DNA of 64,000 nt from an uncultured Lachnospiraceae bacterium (lineage in GTDB: Bacteria; Bacillota; Clostridia; Lachnospirales; Lachnospiraceae). The stretch is taken from assembly GCA_946557105.1 (NCBI GenBank), contig CAMNSZ010000012.1, positions 1 through 64,000 of the forward strand. The letters are read 5' to 3'. The translations under genes were made by a program, and so were the position numbers. Shown in pieces: positions 8,860-17,471 of this stretch (positions are counted from its first letter, which is position 1; each line of letters begins with the position of its first letter). The notes beneath the pieces are model-generated. The model saw nothing but the letters and a program-made list of their open reading frames with translations, did no database searches and was not told the origin of the DNA.

Positions 8860-10653
8860 TTATCCTACCGCATATTTCCCTGCCTGAGCGTTCCACATTT
8901 CGGCATATTTCCCGTTCCGCTTAAGAAGCTCCTCGTGGGTTCCCTCTTCCACGATACGCCCCTTCTCCAGCATAAGTATCCGGTCTGCGTCTCTTGTAGT
9001 GGACAGTCTGTGGGAAATATAGAACACCGTTTTGTTCACCGCCGCCTCATGCATCGCCTTGTTAAGCTGATACTCGGATATGGGATCTAAGGCGCTGGAG
9101 GGCTCGTCCATAATCAATATGTCTGCCCTGCGGTAGAATGCCCTTGCAATTGCCGTCTTCTGACTCTCTCCCCCCGAAAGATCCACTCCATTTACGTCAA
9201 ATTCCGTTGTAATCTGAGTGTCAAGACCCTCTGGCAGACTTGCAAGCCGCTCTTCAAAGCCGCTTCGTCTTAACGCGTCCTCCACCTGACTGCGTTCCCT
9301 TTGGTCCACCTCTATATCGTTCAATACTACATTTTCAAAAAGGCTTGCCCCGTACATTTTATAATCCTGAAACACTACGCCAATCTTTTTATGATAGTCG
9401 TCCATATCGTATTCCCTGATATCTCTTCCATGGTAACTCACAACTCCTTTTGTAGGGTCGTACAGACGCATCAACAGCTTAATCAGTGTAGTCTTTCCCG
9501 CGCCGTTATACCCGACGATAGCAATACGTTCTCCGGGCCTTGCCACAAGACTGATGTCATGCAAAATTTCTTCCGTATCATCGGAGTAACGAAAACTTAC
9601 GTTTTTAAGCTCCACACAGCCCGTTCCCTCGGGAACCTTGTCTCCCACACCATGGACAAGCGTAGGCTCATATGCGAGAAATTCCCTGATTTTATCTACA
9701 TACAGACTGTTTTCGTTTGCCCTTGGGGCAATCTCCGCAAGCCCCCTTAAGCCGCTCCTTAAGCTGCCCGTACGCCCGAAAAGCACCACTGCGTTACTGT
9801 AATCTATGGTGTGCAGCACTGCCGCCTGAAAAATCAAATAGCCCACATATAGACCGTCCGTAATAAAATCTCCCGCACAGTAATACCGTAAAAACTGAAA
9901 ACCTACTCTCCTGCCGGAAACCCTGCGCTGCTCCTCCTCAATATGGTCGTTTGCCTCAATAAATTCTTTCTTGAGAAGCTCCGATACTTGAGGATTGAGC
10001 CTTAACTCCTTGGCATAGTCCTTCAGATAGAACACGCGGCTTGCATAATTGCGTTTTCTTTCCCACGGATTAACCTTTAGCCGAACCTCATAATTTATTT
10101 TATTCAGCTTCTTCGACAAGAAAAAGCTTAACAAAAAGGAAGCCGATACAAACAGGATTCCCACACTGTCCGTCATCAAATAAAATACCCCTGTAGTGAC
10201 GATTACGGTAATGCTCTGCACGATAGAATTTAAGAGCTCAATAAACCTGTCAATGGAAGACTCTGCCTCGGCTACCGCCAGCACAAAATCATTATAATAT
10301 TTGGGATTGTCATAGCACGCCAAGTCCAGCTGCTTTGCCTTCTGATACATCTGTTCCTTCAAAGCCCGATATAGCTTGGGCTTGGCACGATAGGTTATCC
10401 CATGTATAAAATAGCCATCGGGTATAATCTGTATTATATTAATTAATAAAATTATCCCTATAACAAGAAACGCCTTATAAAACGGTTCCCCGTACTCCGC
10501 GCAATGGAGCACATAGCGGATTCCCAACGTATGCTCGAGAAAAATAATAAACTGATAGCGAAATGCATCGTACAAAACCAACAGCATATAAGTGGGCGCG
10601 GCGCGAAAACATAGCTTCCAAAGAAATAAATGATTTTTCAATACGCGCTTCAT
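8860..10653 (-). CDS. ABC exporter half-transporter (second of a pair)
   Basis: Type I ABC exporter of 597 residues: an N-terminal transmembrane domain with about six helices (residues 15-330) followed by a nucleotide-binding domain. Walker A is GYNGAGKTT, the signature is LSGGESQKTAIAR, Walker B with the D-loop is LIMDEPSSALDP, and the H-loop is ISHRLS. Its ATG overlaps the stop of the upstream exporter gene by 4 bases, so the two half-transporters very likely form a heterodimer. Nearby genes do not show the substrate: no lantibiotic, peptidase or regulator is adjacent. The 100 bases downstream up to the pheST promoter hold nothing I can identify. Confidence 0.9.
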   Translation of the reverse strand: MKRVLKNHLFLWKLCFRAAPTYMLLVLYDAFRYQFIIFLEHTLGIRYVLHCAEYGEPFYKAFLVIGIILLINIIQIIPDGYFIHGITYRAKPKLYRALKEQMYQKAKQLDLACYDNPKYYNDFVLAVAEAESSIDRFIELLNSIVQSITVIVTTGVFYLMTDSVGILFVSASFLLSFFLSKKLNKINYEVRLKVNPWERKRNYASRVFYLKDYAKELRLNPQVSELLKKEFIEANDHIEEEQRRVSGRRVGFQFLRYYCAGDFITDGLYVGYLIFQAAVLHTIDYSNAVVLFGRTGSLRSGLRGLAEIAPRANENSLYVDKIREFLAYEPTLVHGVGDKVPEGTGCVELKNVSFRYSDDTEEILHDISLVARPGERIAIVGYNGAGKTTLIKLLMRLYDPTKGVVSYHGRDIREYDMDDYHKKIGVVFQDYKMYGASLFENVVLNDIEVDQRERSQVEDALRRSGFEERLASLPEGLDTQITTEFDVNGVDLSGGESQKTAIARAFYRRADILIMDEPSSALDPISEYQLNKAMHEAAVNKTVFYISHRLSTTRDADRILMLEKGRIVEEGTHEELLKRNGKYAEMWNAQAGKYAVG

Positions 10654-12503
10654 CGATTTACCTCCTTTGCGGCAAAAATTCCCCGGCGCTCCGATTCATG
10701 GTTTAACGCCAGATAATTTACAGCCTGCTTTTCATACATATCCGCATAAGCCCCCTTCTGCTCCATTAACATACCATGGGAGCCCTGCTCGATAATTTGA
10801 CCGTTTTCCAGCATAAATACCCAATCCGCATTCTGTACGGAGGATAATCTGTGAGAGATAAACAGCATGGTCTTGTCTTTTCCGTCACGCAGAATACTCT
10901 CAAAGAGACGATACTCCGCAATAGGGTCTAATGCGCTGGAGGGTTCGTCAAAAATCTTCACCGGGCATTTCTGCACAAACGCCCTTGCCACCACTATCTT
11001 TTGATATTCCCCACCGGAAAGCACCGCCCCGTCCTCTGCAAATTCCTTTGTAAGAATCGTATGTATCCCCTGCGGAAGGCCTTCTATCTTATCGTATACG
11101 CCCGCAAGCTTCAAGGCATGAATAACTTCTGTCTCCTCTTCCTTGCTTCCCTTCCTCATCAAAACATTTTCCATAACGGAAAGAGAAAAAATCTGAAAAT
11201 CCTGAAATGCCGTAGCAAAAAGCGCCCTGTATTTCTGCAGGTCATAGCTCCTTATATCCTTGCCGTTTAAGAGTATCACACCCTCGGTAGGGTCATAAAA
11301 ACGCATTAGAAGCTTGATAATTGTCGACTTTCCCGCACCGTTATGCCCTACCAGCGCATATGTCTTCCCTCCCCGTATCTCGAAGGACAAATCGTGAATC
11401 ACCCGCTTATCCTTGTAAGAAAAGCCTACCCCTCTAAATTCAATACTCTCAATTACGTCTCCCGGATCTTCACCCTTTGAATCTTCAGGTATTTTTGCTT
11501 CATACTCCATAAAGGTGCGAAGATTATCCACAAACAAACCGTTCTTAAAGCTCACCACCAACGATTCTGTAAATCCTATCAAAATCCATGTGGTGGAAAC
11601 CATCATACTAGTGAGCACCGCCAGCTGCGCGAGACTCATAGTGTGCGTCACTAAGGAACGGTACGCCCCGTAAATCAACACTCCCTCAAAAATAAAGGTA
11701 AACGTAAACATCACCCTCAACCAGTGATTAATCATTGCCCTGAAGGTATACTTTTTAGTCACGTCCGCCACTCCGGCTATAGCCTCCCTGTAATTCCTCT
11801 TCATCAGCGCAAACACATCCGTCAGGCGGACCTCCTTTGCATAATCGGCAAGATACATCACACGATTGACATAAGCGATTTTTCTCTGATGGGGCGCCAT
11901 ATCCTTATTGCGGTCAAAATCAATCTGACTTAACCGCTTATTAAACACAAAATTACCTATAATAGGAAAAATAACGAACAACACCGAGATTTTATCCACG
12001 TCATACATCAGATAAAAGGATGCCGCCGCCGCGACCACACCGAAAATAACGCCCCAGATATTGTTGACCGTTTCTACCAGCCGCTCTGCCGCCCTGTCGG
12101 CCGCAAGAGTATATTTATTGTAAAACTCATTGTCCTCAAAACAGGCAAGCTCCACATTTCCGGCCTTTTCAAATAATTCCAGATTCAGTTTTTTATAAAC
12201 CCCCGCCATGGAAACGGGAAGTACCCTTCCGCCGACATAATTGTTGTATATTGACATTCCCGCAAAGACCACCACGGTAATTGCAAGAAACGTCAATATG
12301 GAAGCAAGCTCCGCCTCCGTCTCTAATGCGTTTATCACATATCGCATAAAAAAAGCACTGTAAAAAAGCCATTCAAAATACCCCAAAACCCGCGAAATTG
12401 CGCCGTGAACTACAATCTGAGGACACACCTTCCACAAAAGACGGAGTGCATAAATATTGTTTTGAAATGCCCGTCTACCTTTTCCTTTGTTCTCCTCCCT
12501 CAT
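10650..12503 (-). CDS. ABC exporter half-transporter (first of a pair)
   Basis: Type I ABC exporter of 617 residues: membrane domain (about 20-340) and an ATPase domain with Walker A GHNGAGKST, signature LSGGEYQKIVVAR, Walker B/D-loop KIFDEPSSALDP and H-loop ISHRLS. AAAGGA lies 8-10 bases before the ATG. It is translationally coupled to the second half-transporter through a 4-base stop/start overlap. It starts 41 bases after the YihY-family gene and may share its transcript. Both ATPase domains keep canonical motifs, so neither looks like an obviously degenerate site. Substrate unknown. Confidence 0.9.
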   Translation of the reverse strand: MREENKGKGRRAFQNNIYALRLLWKVCPQIVVHGAISRVLGYFEWLFYSAFFMRYVINALETEAELASILTFLAITVVVFAGMSIYNNYVGGRVLPVSMAGVYKKLNLELFEKAGNVELACFEDNEFYNKYTLAADRAAERLVETVNNIWGVIFGVVAAAASFYLMYDVDKISVLFVIFPIIGNFVFNKRLSQIDFDRNKDMAPHQRKIAYVNRVMYLADYAKEVRLTDVFALMKRNYREAIAGVADVTKKYTFRAMINHWLRVMFTFTFIFEGVLIYGAYRSLVTHTMSLAQLAVLTSMMVSTTWILIGFTESLVVSFKNGLFVDNLRTFMEYEAKIPEDSKGEDPGDVIESIEFRGVGFSYKDKRVIHDLSFEIRGGKTYALVGHNGAGKSTIIKLLMRFYDPTEGVILLNGKDIRSYDLQKYRALFATAFQDFQIFSLSVMENVLMRKGSKEEETEVIHALKLAGVYDKIEGLPQGIHTILTKEFAEDGAVLSGGEYQKIVVARAFVQKCPVKIFDEPSSALDPIAEYRLFESILRDGKDKTMLFISHRLSSVQNADWVFMLENGQIIEQGSHGMLMEQKGAYADMYEKQAVNYLALNHESERRGIFAAKEVNR

Positions 12504-12544
12504 AATTTCTTTCCTTTCTCGTTAATAGTCATTCAGAAGCGTCA

Positions 12545-13357
12545 CTATGCTTCCTCTCTCTCCAGCATATACTGATTAATATATGCTCCCACCATAAAAA
12601 TGTACATACAGGAGTACATCCACAGCATAACGATGATAATAATGGCAAGACTCCCGTAAATACTAAAATCCGCCCAATCTACATACATTGAAAACCCCCA
12701 TGAAAATACACTCCATATCACCGCAGTAAATATGGCTCCCGGTATCTGCTCCTTGAAATGCTGCTTTTTGTCCGGCACATAGGCATATACTGCCGCAAAA
12801 AGAAGGGTCAGCACCAGCCAGACAAACATAAAACGGAAATTCATTACCGCAGACACAAGCGCCTGCAGGGTAGGAATTCTGTGCAATATGAGATTTACAA
12901 GCTGGTTTCCGAATACCATGATAAACAGAGAAACCAGCACCACAAGCAGCATAACGATAGTGTAAAAAGAAGCCACCAGACGTACAATAAAATAGTTCCG
13001 CTTCTCCTCCACCCCGTTTATAGCGTTTAGGCCTCTCATCAAGGCAAGCAGGCCCTTGCTTGCAGACCATATAGTTGCAAAGACTGCCACGGACAGGATA
13101 CCCCCTGATTTATCATATATTTCTGCAATAAAGTCCTGCACCAGACCGTCCACTCTATCGGGCGTCAAATCCGTTATCAGGGTAACCAGATTTTGCTCCG
13201 TCAAGGGCGTATACGGAAGAATTGTGCAAAGCATGATCAGCATAGGCACCATGGACAAAAAGAAAAAGAATGCCGTACTGGCCGAAAAAGCACTGATACT
13301 CTGCTTACGCATCCTCGCCGATATATCTTGAAAAAGCCTGTAATAACCACGAATCAC
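12545..13357 (-). CDS. YihY/BrkB-family inner-membrane protein
   Basis: Polytopic membrane protein of 270 residues with about six hydrophobic segments. The N-terminal SAFSASTAFFFFLSMVP stretch and the central IWSASKGLLALMRGLN block are typical of the YihY/UPF0761 family, once misnamed ribonuclease BN. Function is not established; roles in envelope physiology or transport have been proposed. Translation starts at GTG 13357 with GAGGAG about 8 bases upstream. The gene lies 62 bases after the SpoIID-like gene and 41 bases before the ABC exporter pair, in the same direction. Confidence 0.85.
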   Translation of the reverse strand: MIRGYYRLFQDISARMRKQSISAFSASTAFFFFLSMVPMLIMLCTILPYTPLTEQNLVTLITDLTPDRVDGLVQDFIAEIYDKSGGILSVAVFATIWSASKGLLALMRGLNAINGVEEKRNYFIVRLVASFYTIVMLLVVLVSLFIMVFGNQLVNLILHRIPTLQALVSAVMNFRFMFVWLVLTLLFAAVYAYVPDKKQHFKEQIPGAIFTAVIWSVFSWGFSMYVDWADFSIYGSLAIIIIVMLWMYSCMYIFMVGAYINQYMLEREEA

Positions 13358-13419
13358 CCTATTTTCTCCTCATACTGAATTCTATCGGCATGTCATGCGG
13401 AACATAATACAATCCGGCT

Positions 13420-15333
13420 TTAAGCAGACGGCTCCCCATACACATTCCGAATACTGCAGGCCTCATAAAAAAATCGTAATATATCCTCCGAGGTATATCC
13501 ACACTGCGCCATTCCTTTCGCTCCGTTCTGGCTCATGCCCACACCATGCCCAAAGCCTCCGCCGCATAGTGTATATCCTACCACATTTTTCTTCTCTTTA
13601 CTAGTGGACAAAACAAAAAATGCGCTGGGCAGCAGTGTAGACGCTGAAACCTCGCTGCCATCCTGACGAACCACCTTACTCTTACCGTCGCACAGCACGC
13701 ATCGGATGTTATACTCCGATATGACTTTATAAGTATTCTTATCCGTCACAATCGTCAGCTCATCTGCAATACCGCCGCTTCCGCGTTTTGACACATATAT
13801 GTCCTTAATCTTGGAAAACTGCTTAATATCCCCGCTGACAAATTCCTCCCCCTTAAGTGTTAATACCAGTTTATTATTTGCCTGATAGCGCTGCTTTAGT
13901 ACTTCATATATATGTTCTGCATCCAATTTTTTCACCTTATAATTCCACCGATACCAGCTCTCGGACACTTCAAAATCAGCCGAGTTTTTCCCTGTGATAA
14001 ATTCGGCAAAGGTTTCTTCGTCTTTAAATGCCTCTCCCGCCTCTAAACCATATTCCCCGTTCTGAGTAATTTCTCTGGCTGTCAGATAATCTATAGCCTT
14101 TGCCGCCTCCGTCTTCCAGATTTTGGCGTCGCTTCCCACACCACAGGAAGTCGAATAGTAATATGTCTCCGCAGGTACGCCCTGTGCCGTATACAAAAGC
14201 TGCCCATAGGTTTCCTTCACTGCCGTGGTAGTACGTTCCTGCTCCGTAATATTGTTGTATACCTGATAGGAGGTGCTGTCATCAACATGCGCCCCATACA
14301 TAGGATACCCCGCCTTCAGCATTCGCACATAAGCATATGTCCTTGCACAGACAGCCTGTGCCTTAAGCGCTTCCTCCGGATAGGAGGACGGCATCTCGCT
14401 CGGAACCACACAATACAAATATTCCTCCAGAAGCACCTGATTCACTACCGCGATTCCCTCCGCGGTCTTCACAAGCTCAATATGCCCCCTGTAGCCGGGT
14501 ACTCCCTGACTGCGGTTTACATTTTTTAACAGCACCTTACCTGTGAGCACCTTGGGAATTAAGCTGATTCTATCCCCCTCAAAATAAGCGCTGTCCGGAC
14601 TGATACGAATTTCCGTTCCGGCAGAATGCTCCTCCTGTTTAATACCGTCAAAGCTTCCATACTCCACTATAAAATCCGTGTCCGCGGTCAAAACCACCTC
14701 CTGATGTAAAAGACCGCTATAATCCCCTGCCTTTATCAGCACCCTGATATATTCCATCGCCTCTTCTTTAGCTATAAGAAACCCGCATATCTTCCCCTTC
14801 TCCAGCACAAAATCCGTAAAGGAGTATCCGAAGGGCAGATCTCCTACAGAGCACATAGTCAGCGTATTATAAATGCGATAGCCTCTATAGTCCTCTGCGA
14901 GCGGTATCTTCCCGTATCCTTCTATCTCCACAAAAGAATTGTCCGCACTGAGCACCCTGCCGTTAATCTTATCGGTCTTTAAGGAAATCTCCGTCACCGC
15001 ACCGTCCGTCAGCACAATATCCGCCAGCTGTTCTCTTGCATTTTCTGGCAGTTGTATCTCCCCATAGGGATATTTTTCTTCCTCACCGTTTCTGAAAATC
15101 AAAAGTTCCTCGCCCTTAGTCTCCATAATCCAGACATTATGAATTACCTCGATTACCGGAATATGCTCGGGTTCCTGCTTCTTTTCTTCCTCTTTTTGCT
15201 CCAAGCTATGTATTAATGTGAATATAATGTTTCCCACAATCAAAATCAATATTAACAATATTCCCAGCACGCAGATAAGCGCCTTTATCTGCATGCGCTG
15301 GGATTTGCTCCACCTATGCCACCCTTGTCTCAA
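13420..15333 (-). CDS. SpoIID/LytB-domain protein, membrane anchored
   Basis: A 637-residue protein with one N-terminal membrane anchor (IKALICVLGILLILILIVG), a long extracellular region, and a C-terminal SpoIID domain. SpoIID is a lytic transglycosylase that cleaves denuded glycan during engulfment in spore formers. The catalytic region YCVVPSEMPSSYPEEALKAQAV is visible, followed by YYYSTSCGVG and the C-terminal GFGHGVGMSQNGAKGMAQ. It is longer than SpoIID itself (about 340 residues), so it is better called SpoIID-like; the extra N-terminal part may bind wall. The frame starts with TTG 15333 (GAGG about 10 bases upstream); an ATG at 15294 is the alternative start. Confidence 0.88.
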   Translation of the reverse strand: MRQGWHRWSKSQRMQIKALICVLGILLILILIVGNIIFTLIHSLEQKEEEKKQEPEHIPVIEVIHNVWIMETKGEELLIFRNGEEEKYPYGEIQLPENAREQLADIVLTDGAVTEISLKTDKINGRVLSADNSFVEIEGYGKIPLAEDYRGYRIYNTLTMCSVGDLPFGYSFTDFVLEKGKICGFLIAKEEAMEYIRVLIKAGDYSGLLHQEVVLTADTDFIVEYGSFDGIKQEEHSAGTEIRISPDSAYFEGDRISLIPKVLTGKVLLKNVNRSQGVPGYRGHIELVKTAEGIAVVNQVLLEEYLYCVVPSEMPSSYPEEALKAQAVCARTYAYVRMLKAGYPMYGAHVDDSTSYQVYNNITEQERTTTAVKETYGQLLYTAQGVPAETYYYSTSCGVGSDAKIWKTEAAKAIDYLTAREITQNGEYGLEAGEAFKDEETFAEFITGKNSADFEVSESWYRWNYKVKKLDAEHIYEVLKQRYQANNKLVLTLKGEEFVSGDIKQFSKIKDIYVSKRGSGGIADELTIVTDKNTYKVISEYNIRCVLCDGKSKVVRQDGSEVSASTLLPSAFFVLSTSKEKKNVVGYTLCGGGFGHGVGMSQNGAKGMAQCGYTSEDILRFFYEACSIRNVYGEPSA

Positions 15334-15371
15334 ATCTCATATACCTCACATACGTCTTTAACGGAAACCTT

Positions 15372-15399
15372 AAAAGAGCAGCCTTGTAGGCTGCCCCTT
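15372..15399 (-). terminator. Hairpin terminator between 6S RNA and the SpoIID-like gene
   Basis: Minus-strand stem GGGCAGCC / GGCTGCTC with a TACAA loop, followed by TTTT. It lies about 40 bases after the inferred 6S 3' end and 40 bases before the SpoIID-like gene, so it probably ends the 6S precursor. The T-run is short, so termination may be partial. Confidence 0.55.
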
Positions 15400-15435
15400 A
15401 TCCTTTGTAATAATACAATTATTTACAAAATTGCC

Positions 15436-15630
15436 CAAAATGCCGCCTCTTGTTTTTTGACTCCTAGCAGCGCTAGGTGGGTGACCGCAACCAACCTTTT
15501 GCCTTCCCTTCCAATCCTCCGGGCTAACGCCTGCGAGTGAGGGCTTGACAGCCACTTGGCAATATAGGAATCCCGTTTAAAGTAAATGTAGGTTCAAAAC
15601 TAACAAGAGTTATCGTGCATCTCAGGTTGC
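15436..15630 (-). ncRNA. ssrS: 6S RNA (SsrS), RNA-polymerase-binding regulator
   Basis: A non-coding stretch of about 195 bases. Its ends pair: CTCTTGTT (15609-15602) with AACAAGAG (15454-15447), extended by ATGC/GCAT. After the 5' arm comes TTGTTAGTTTTGAACCTACATTTA, which resembles the same part of Bacillus 6S-1 (GTTAGTTGTACACCTAAGTTT). The middle holds GGGATTCCTATATTGCC, GTGGCTGTCAAGCC and GGTCACCCACCTAGC, which I associate from memory with Clostridial 6S RNAs. A good promoter lies directly upstream and no reading frame fits. 6S RNA mimics an open promoter and sequesters the housekeeping holoenzyme. Exact ends are estimates. Confidence 0.72.
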
Positions 15631-15634
15631 TTCT

Positions 15635-15663
15635 ATTATAGCCAATCTGCAAAAAGATTACAA
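15635..15663 (-). promoter_or_regulatory. Promoter of the 6S RNA
   Basis: Minus-strand TTGTAA (15663-15658), 17-base spacer and a perfect TATAAT (15640-15635). The expected start is near 15628-15630, at the foot of the 6S closing stem. It lies immediately after the terminator of the solute-binding protein gene. Confidence 0.75.
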
Positions 15664-15683
15664 CTGAAATTTTTGGAAATTTG

Positions 15684-15721
15684 AAAAAAGAGGAATGGTA
15701 CCCGGAAAATACCATTCCTCA
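15684..15721 (-). terminator. Intrinsic terminator of the solute-binding lipoprotein gene
   Basis: Minus-strand stem GAGGAATGGTA / TACCATTCCTC, loop TTTTCCGGG, followed by TTTTTTC. It lies 25 bases after the stop of the lipoprotein gene at 15745. Confidence 0.9.
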
Positions 15722-15744
15722 ACATATCAAAATATTTAATATAA

Positions 15745-17226
15745 TTACTTGTTAGCCTCTTCAAGCAAAGCTGCCCATGTAGGTCTTACAGCCTCTGCCT
15801 GCTGAGCGGGAGTATTCTCCTTGCTGATCTTGAAAATAACGTCATCGGCAGGAGCAATACCGGGAATCAATGCATCATATGCAGGACGGCCGTTCTTCAT
15901 CAATCTTGCTACGGTAAAATCAACTGCTTCCGTATCTCTGAAGTTCTGATAAGAATCGGACTTCCATGACGCATAATCCTCAAAGCCGGGAACGGGCTCT
16001 GTATAGAGGTCATATGCAAATGCAACCTTCCAAGCCTTGTCTGCATCATAGCAGGCAGGAATTGCATAAGGATTGTCGGAGCATACATTAGCGTAATCAG
16101 TTGCATTAGGCCCCTTAGGGAAGCATACATAACCATAATCATCTTCCATAGCTGTCTGGAATCCGCCTGCTCTCCAAAGCTCTGCAGAACAGAAAGCAGC
16201 TTCACCGTTTGTAAATGCAGTTGTCCAGTAATCCCATTGAGCATCCTCGGGATATGCCTTGGAAGCATCATACTTCTGCCACATCTCGGAAGCCCAGTTC
16301 AAAGCATCAATAGTCTCGGGATTCTCGAGGCAGTTAATATAAAGACCGTTCTCGTCCTTGCCGATAAAATCGCCGAAATTGGAGTAAACAGCCATGGTAT
16401 ACCATACGGTGTTATAGGTTGCCAACGCAAAACGGTCAACAATACCATCGTTATCGGTATCCTCCTCTACCTGAGCGCAAACCTCTTCAAACTTATCCCA
16501 TGTCCACTCGCCGGATTCCTGCCACTCATAAAGTTTCTGAGGGTCAATACCTGCATCCTCAAGAACCTTCTTGTTGAAGTATACGCCTCTTCCGCCTAAT
16601 GTGGTACCCATGTAGCTGCGGAAGCCATAAGTAGCATTCTTCTTGCTGTACTGTTCGGTAATGGCGTGAACCCACTTATCATCTGAGAGATCCATGCTGT
16701 CAAGTGTGGAAACATCATACATGAGACCACTGTTCATTGCCGCAATCAGCTCGTCGCCTGTACGCAGTGCGAACACATAATAATTGTCGTCGCCGTTTGT
16801 AGAAACGTAATTTGCAAAATCCTCGGGAGTGGATTCCCAAGTACTGATTGCCACTTCCTTAATCGTAAAGTTATAGGTTTCCTGAATCCAGTCCAGATAC
16901 TCATAACGCGCCTCTGTCCATGCATCGGCTGCATCCGTGCGCTCTCCGGTGGACCACCAGTCACGAATAACAACTTCGATACCGCCAAGATCAATCTTAT
17001 TGCCGTTAGCATCTGTCCTGATAGAATATGCGCCCAAATCTTCCTCTGTTGATGCTTCAGAATCGGTTCCTTCTGCAGAACTCTCGGTACCCTCTACTGT
17101 TTTCTTGTCGCCGTCTACGGATGCATTTGTCTCTGTACCCGAATTACAGCCTACCATTGCTACAGTCATTGCAGCTGCCAAAAAAACAGCGGTCAATTTT
17201 TTAACAATTTTACTTTTCATTTTCAT
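15745..17226 (-). CDS. Extracellular solute-binding lipoprotein (ABC family 1), without permeases
   Basis: A 493-residue secreted lipoprotein: signal peptide MKMKSKIVKKLTAVFLAAAM, lipobox ending GC at Cys27, a Ser/Thr/Glu-rich linker to about residue 65, then a family-1 solute-binding fold. Typical elements are GRGVYFNKKVLEDAGIDP, WTWDKFEEVCAQV and FTNGEAAFCSAELWRAGG. Such proteins capture sugars or oligosaccharides for ABC importers. No permease or ATPase gene is adjacent, so it either serves a transporter encoded elsewhere or works as a binding or sensing protein. It has its own strong promoter, an operator-like palindrome and a terminator, so it is monocistronic. An AraC regulator lies just upstream on the same strand. 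Confidence 0.88.
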   Translation of the reverse strand: MKMKSKIVKKLTAVFLAAAMTVAMVGCNSGTETNASVDGDKKTVEGTESSAEGTDSEASTEEDLGAYSIRTDANGNKIDLGGIEVVIRDWWSTGERTDAADAWTEARYEYLDWIQETYNFTIKEVAISTWESTPEDFANYVSTNGDDNYYVFALRTGDELIAAMNSGLMYDVSTLDSMDLSDDKWVHAITEQYSKKNATYGFRSYMGTTLGGRGVYFNKKVLEDAGIDPQKLYEWQESGEWTWDKFEEVCAQVEEDTDNDGIVDRFALATYNTVWYTMAVYSNFGDFIGKDENGLYINCLENPETIDALNWASEMWQKYDASKAYPEDAQWDYWTTAFTNGEAAFCSAELWRAGGFQTAMEDDYGYVCFPKGPNATDYANVCSDNPYAIPACYDADKAWKVAFAYDLYTEPVPGFEDYASWKSDSYQNFRDTEAVDFTVARLMKNGRPAYDALIPGIAPADDVIFKISKENTPAQQAEAVRPTWAALLEEANK

Positions 17227-17349
17227 CCTCCTTTAATTATACCAAGCCCAACCTGCATCTTACATACTATTTATTCCGGATTCCTTAATATGTAAAGCCG
17301 CCAAGCCGGGAAACAGTATCACTGTAAGCAGTTTTCTCTTCTGTTTCTT

Positions 17350-17385
17350 ATACTAGAATAGCATATAAGTATTTGCAACAAATAC
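17350..17385 (-). promoter_or_regulatory. Promoter with overlapping 7-3-7 palindrome, solute-binding protein gene
   Basis: Minus-strand TTGCAA (17378-17373), 17-base spacer, TAGTAT (17355-17350). A perfect inverted repeat GTATTTG-TTG-CAAATAC covers 17385-17369 and includes the -35 box, the position expected for a repressor operator. The 5' untranslated region is about 115 bases. The cognate regulator is not known; the neighbouring AraC protein is a candidate, but AraC sites are usually direct repeats. Confidence 0.65.
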
Positions 17386-17428
17386 ATAAAATCCAACTAT
17401 TTTTTTTGCAAAATTAAACTTGTTGCTG

Positions 17429-17463
17429 AAAACAAAACAGCCGCCGCGGAAGACGACTGTTTA
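17429..17463 (-). terminator. Terminator of the AraC-type regulator gene
   Basis: Minus-strand stem AAACAGTCGTC / GGCGGCTGTTT with G-T wobbles, followed by TGTTTT. It separates the regulator from the promoter of the solute-binding protein. Confidence 0.75.
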
Positions 17464-17471
17464 AATTTACT

